DNA of 64,000 bases from positions 1-64,000 of the forward strand of contig CAZXKO010000013.1 of NCBI GenBank assembly GCA_964641665.1, read 5' to 3'. A program made the translations under genes and the position numbers. Source of the stretch: Gp1-AA133 sp964641665 (GTDB taxonomy: Bacteria; Acidobacteriota; Terriglobia; Terriglobales; Acidobacteriaceae). The notes beneath the pieces were generated by a model. It was not told the origin of the DNA, searched no databases, and was given only the letters and a program-made list of their open reading frames with translations. Each line of letters opens with the position of its first letter. The first letter of the stretch is position 1. This document shows positions 61,299 to 64,000 of the stretch, piece by piece.

Positions 61299-62597
61299 TT
61301 AAAACGTTCCGCCGAAGGTTTGGTAGAGCAGAAGGCCATTCAGGCCAATAATTATCGTGACGGTGAGGTACGCCATCCAGTTAGTCCGCCGATGGTTCAC
61401 GAGATCTCCCATCAAATCCTGGCGGTGAGTCAGGATGATCAAGGGTACAAGGGCGAACGGCAACGCAAAGCTTAAGACAACTTGGGAAAGCACCAGGATC
61501 TTCAACGGGTCCAGGCCCGCAGCAATCACAGCAATCGCGGGCAGCATGGTGAGGAACCGCCGCAGAAAAATGCTGATTTTTACGTCGAGGAAGCCTTCCA
61601 GAATGACCTGGCCGGCCATTGTTCCGACCGTTGACGACGAGAGCCCCGAGAAAAGCAGCGCGATGGCGAAAGCAGTCGCTGACAGATTGCCGAGCAGCGG
61701 CTTCAAGGTCTCATGCGCCTGTTCGATAGTCGCTACCGGTCTGCCGGCATGGGCGAAGACGGCGGCGGCCATGATGATCATCGCCGAGTTCACTAGCCAG
61801 GCGCCGTTCATCGCGGCCAGAACGTCGATCAGTTCGTAATGCGCGTGCCGCAGCTTTTTTATGTACTGCCCGGTGGGGCAGCTGAAACTGTCTTCCTTCA
61901 ACCGCGCCTGGACCAGCGCGGAATGCAAGTACACCACGTGCGGCATAACGGTCGCACCCAGCATGCCGACCGCGATGTAGACGCTACCCGAGGTGAGGTG
62001 CGGAATCACGACGTCGTGCGCCACTTGTCCCCAGGCGGGCTTCGAGAGGAAAATCTCAATTGCGTAGCAGGCCGAGATCCCGAAAACGAATCCCATAATG
62101 ACCTGCTCCAGGCGGCGAAATCCATAAAGCTCAGTAGCCAGGATCAAGAACACCGCGACTCCTGTAACCAGCGCCGCCGGGAGCAACGGGATATGAAAGA
62201 GCAGGTAGAACCCCAGCACCGCACCGAGGAATTCGGCAAGGTCGGTGGCCACGGCCGACAGTTCCGCAGCCACCCATAAACCAAAATTCACCTTTGGCGC
62301 AAACTCGCGCCGGCAGTTTTGCGGAAGTGTGTATCCGGTGGCGATCCCGAGTTTCGCGGAAAGGTACTGTACCAGGATGGCCATCGCATTCGACCACAGC
62401 AATACCCAAAGGAGCGTGTAGCCGAACTCCGTTCCCCCCTGAATGTTGGTGGCGAAGTTGCCGGGGTCGATATAGGCAACACTGGCGACGAACGCAGGTC
62501 CGAAATAAGCCCAGACCTGGCGGCTGCGAAACGCGGGCAGCCACTTGAACCGGATGCGTCCGTTCACACCGGTGGCGGCTTGAGGCGAATCTGCCAT
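61299..62597 (-). CDS. mntH: Nramp Mn2+/Fe2+ transporter
   Basis: This 432-residue membrane protein with about 11 helices imports manganese or iron with protons. Diagnostic motifs: VAYIDPGNFATNIQGG in helix 1 (metal ligands Asp and Asn) and GATVMPHVVYLHSALVQ in helix 6 (Met ligand). The start is uncertain: ATG at 62597 with GGGGAG upstream, or TTG at 62606. A palindrome overlapping its -35 region is shared with the mntR promoter. Specificity for Mn is suggested by the neighbouring MntR-type regulator. Confidence 0.95.
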   Translation of the reverse strand: MADSPQAATGVNGRIRFKWLPAFRSRQVWAYFGPAFVASVAYIDPGNFATNIQGGTEFGYTLLWVLLWSNAMAILVQYLSAKLGIATGYTLPQNCRREFAPKVNFGLWVAAELSAVATDLAEFLGAVLGFYLLFHIPLLPAALVTGVAVFLILATELYGFRRLEQVIMGFVFGISACYAIEIFLSKPAWGQVAHDVVIPHLTSGSVYIAVGMLGATVMPHVVYLHSALVQARLKEDSFSCPTGQYIKKLRHAHYELIDVLAAMNGAWLVNSAMIIMAAAVFAHAGRPVATIEQAHETLKPLLGNLSATAFAIALLFSGLSSSTVGTMAGQVILEGFLDVKISIFLRRFLTMLPAIAVIAAGLDPLKILVLSQVVLSFALPFALVPLIILTHRQDLMGDLVNHRRTNWMAYLTVTIIIGLNGLLLYQTFGGTF

Positions 62598-62639
62598 GGA
62601 TCCCAAGGCTCCCCAGGGGAAAGGGAATGGGTTAGCTCA

Positions 62640-62669
62640 AGTATACCGCAAGGGATAAACCATGGTTAA
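62640..62669 (-). promoter_or_regulatory. mntH promoter with candidate MntR operator
   Basis: On the minus strand a TATACT -10 lies at 62645-62640. Upstream, the near-perfect palindrome TAAACCATGGTTAA (plus-strand 62656-62669) covers the -35 region. Its TTAACC half-site recurs in the palindrome before mntR. Confidence 0.6.
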
Positions 62670-62714
62670 GCATTTTGTGCAATTCGGATGATCCGAGAAA
62701 CAACCGCGGCGCGG

Positions 62715-63386
62715 TCAGTTTCCGGCCCGGTGGCGGCTTTCGGAAATCACCCAGACCCGTTCCGCTGCGGCCCCGCCTAGCGAGGCGTTCCCGGCCCCGG
62801 TATTCAAGGTAAGAGTCTGGTCGTAGTTTTTGCCGATCACGCGCAGTTTGGCTCCTGGGCGGATGGCGCGGGTCTCGAGGAATTCCAGCAATTTCCGGTC
62901 GCGCTCGTAGATGCCGCTGACCACGTAGTTGCCCGGCTCGGCCTCCGACAGGAGCAGCAAATCGCGGTGCCGGCGGCTGGCCGGGCTCTCCAGTTCGCTC
63001 AGGTTGCCGTGCGGACAAGCGCCACCACGTCCCAGACGGGCCAGCAACTTGGCTTCGAAATCGGGCGAAACGGCATGCTCGAGGCGCTCGGCTTCGTCGT
63101 GCACCTTGTACCACTCCATGCCGAAGATCTCCGAAAGCATGCGTTCAATCAGGTGATGGCGCAGCGTCAGGTGACGTGCAATCTTCCGGCCCGCCGCCGT
63201 CAGACGCACATTGCCATCCGCCTGTACACGCACGAACCCATCTTTCTTTAAGCGACGCAGAGCCATGGTCACGGCCGGAGGCGATACTTTTAGCCAATGC
63301 GCCAGGGTCGCGGAGATAACCGTCTCCCCTTCGCTCTCGGCTTCAAGAATAGCCTTGAGGTAATCTTCTTTCGAGACCGTGATCAT
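62715..63386 (-). CDS. mntR: MntR-type DtxR family manganese-dependent regulator
   Basis: This 223-residue metalloregulator has an N-terminal winged helix (SATLAHWLKVSPPAVTMALRRLKKDGFV), a dimerisation/metal domain and a C-terminal SH3/FeoA-like domain (about residues 150-220). The metal ligands match MntR: Asp8, His77, Glu100, Glu103 and His104 (in EAERLEHAVSP), with Glu where DtxR/IdeR has Cys. This argues for Mn2+, although the C-terminal domain is more like IdeR/DtxR proteins. It probably represses mntH and itself at the shared palindromes. Confidence 0.9.
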   Translation of the reverse strand: MITVSKEDYLKAILEAESEGETVISATLAHWLKVSPPAVTMALRRLKKDGFVRVQADGNVRLTAAGRKIARHLTLRHHLIERMLSEIFGMEWYKVHDEAERLEHAVSPDFEAKLLARLGRGGACPHGNLSELESPASRRHRDLLLLSEAEPGNYVVSGIYERDRKLLEFLETRAIRPGAKLRVIGKNYDQTLTLNTGAGNASLGGAAAERVWVISESRHRAGN

Positions 63387-63393
63387 CCTGAAG

Positions 63394-63421
63394 ATTATAC
63401 GGCGTAGTTAAGCGCGGTTAA
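63394..63421 (-). promoter_or_regulatory. mntR promoter with candidate MntR operator, possibly leaderless
   Basis: On the minus strand a consensus TATAAT lies at 63399-63394, seven bases before the ATG at 63386, so the transcript may be leaderless. The palindrome TTAAGCGCGGTTAA (plus-strand 63408-63421) covers the -35 region, as at mntH, and has the same TTAACC half-site. Confidence 0.6.
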
Positions 63422-63547
63422 TCGGGAAAGTCGAAGCTACTTTCGAGAGCGGCCCTTCCGCAGCGGCTGACGCCTGACGACCTGCGACTGCCTTTCCAAC
63501 GTTTGACATCGCTCCTCACTCGCCCCTACCCTTGTTTGTCCAAAATT

Positions 63548-64000
63548 ATGAAGGTCCTTGTCATCGGCGGAGGAGGACGCGAGCACGCATTAGTGTGGAA
63601 GCTGCGGCAGTCTCCGCGCGTGACGAGGCTCTATTGCGCACCGGGCAACGGTGGCATCGCGCAGGAAGCCGAGTGCATGGCAGCGGACGTGAAGAGCCTC
63701 GAGTCGATGGTCGCGGTCGCGCAGCAGGTACAACCTGATCTGACAATCATCGGCCCGGAGTTGCCTCTGACGCTGGGCGTGGTCGACGAATTCCAGCGCC
63801 GCGGTTGGCCCACGTTCGGTCCTACCCGGGCCGCGACGCAACTGGAATCGAGTAAGAGCTTCGCCAAGGAATTCATGCAGCGCCACCGTATTCCTACGGC
63901 CCACTACGCAATCTGCAAATCCGTGGACGAGGTGCGCGCTGCGCTGTCCCACTTCCACGCGCCCGTTGTAGTGAAGGCCGATGGGCTGGCGGCCGGCAAG
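63548..64000 (+). CDS. purD: Phosphoribosylamine-glycine ligase, N-terminal part
   Basis: 151 codons are visible to the window edge. PurD joins glycine to phosphoribosylamine in de novo purine synthesis. Seen: the N-terminal KVLVIGGGGREHALVWKL nucleotide-binding loop, YCAPGNGGIAQEAEC, PDLTIIGPELPLTLGVVDEF, FGPTRAATQLESSKSFAKEFMQRH and VVVKADGLAAGK at the edge. The ATG at 63548 is the family start. It is divergent from mntR across about 160 bases. Confidence 0.96.
   Translation, partial: MKVLVIGGGGREHALVWKLRQSPRVTRLYCAPGNGGIAQEAECMAADVKSLESMVAVAQQVQPDLTIIGPELPLTLGVVDEFQRRGWPTFGPTRAATQLESSKSFAKEFMQRHRIPTAHYAICKSVDEVRAALSHFHAPVVVKADGLAAGK

Overview
The window is GC-rich, mostly single-copy bacterial chromosome. 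The gene style suggests a soil Acidobacteriota (Terriglobia/Acidobacteriia-like), which is an inference and not proven. The hints are a GloVer/TIGR03803 tandem-repeat secreted protein, a PadR regulator paired with a 'permease prefix' protein, SelA, a spermidine-synthase-like membrane protein, and many dispersed intergenic repeats beginning TGTCATCCCGAGCGAAGTGA.

Positions 1-27.4 kb are dominated by nitrogen salvage from nucleobases. The left part (1-12.5 kb) holds an acetamidase/formamidase, a RidA-type protein, a cytochrome c protein, adenosine deaminase, a purine nucleoside permease-type protein and a MATE exporter. It also holds a reductive-pyrimidine/hydantoin set: dihydropyrimidinase, N-carbamoyl amidohydrolase, an NCS1 transporter and an LLM flavin enzyme. 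Positions 12.7-25.5 kb encode an almost continuous route from guanine to glyoxylate: guanine deaminase and an NCS2/AzgA permease, three-subunit xanthine dehydrogenase, PuuD urate hydroxylase, UraH, UraD, allantoinase, allantoate amidohydrolase, ureidoglycine aminohydrolase and ureidoglycolate amidohydrolase. Six of these genes form one tightly packed minus-strand unit (17.66 to 12.72 kb), and the xanthine dehydrogenase genes form another with 4-base overlaps.

Positions 26-30.6 kb look like a junction. They contain a frameshifted GloVer protein gene, a 5'-truncated IS110-family transposase, a PadR/prefix-protein pair and a methyltransferase. The dispersed repeats run in one orientation left of this zone and in the opposite orientation right of it. 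The plus strand also looks more C-rich to the left than to the right.

Positions 30.7-64 kb are mainly housekeeping or core genes, mostly on the minus strand. They include an MCE/MlaD protein, a spermidine-synthase-like membrane protein, acpS, selA, a PBP4-type carboxypeptidase, folP, an RNase H-like protein and an OppD-type ATPase. Further along are a prohibitin homologue, an acyl-CoA carboxylase beta subunit, thiL, an M23 peptidase behind a possible GEMM-like leader, hslVU, aconitase, mntH/mntR and the start of purD. Matching palindromes overlap the putative -35 regions of both mntH and mntR and are candidate MntR operators. No rRNA, tRNA, CRISPR array or complete prophage was recognised.
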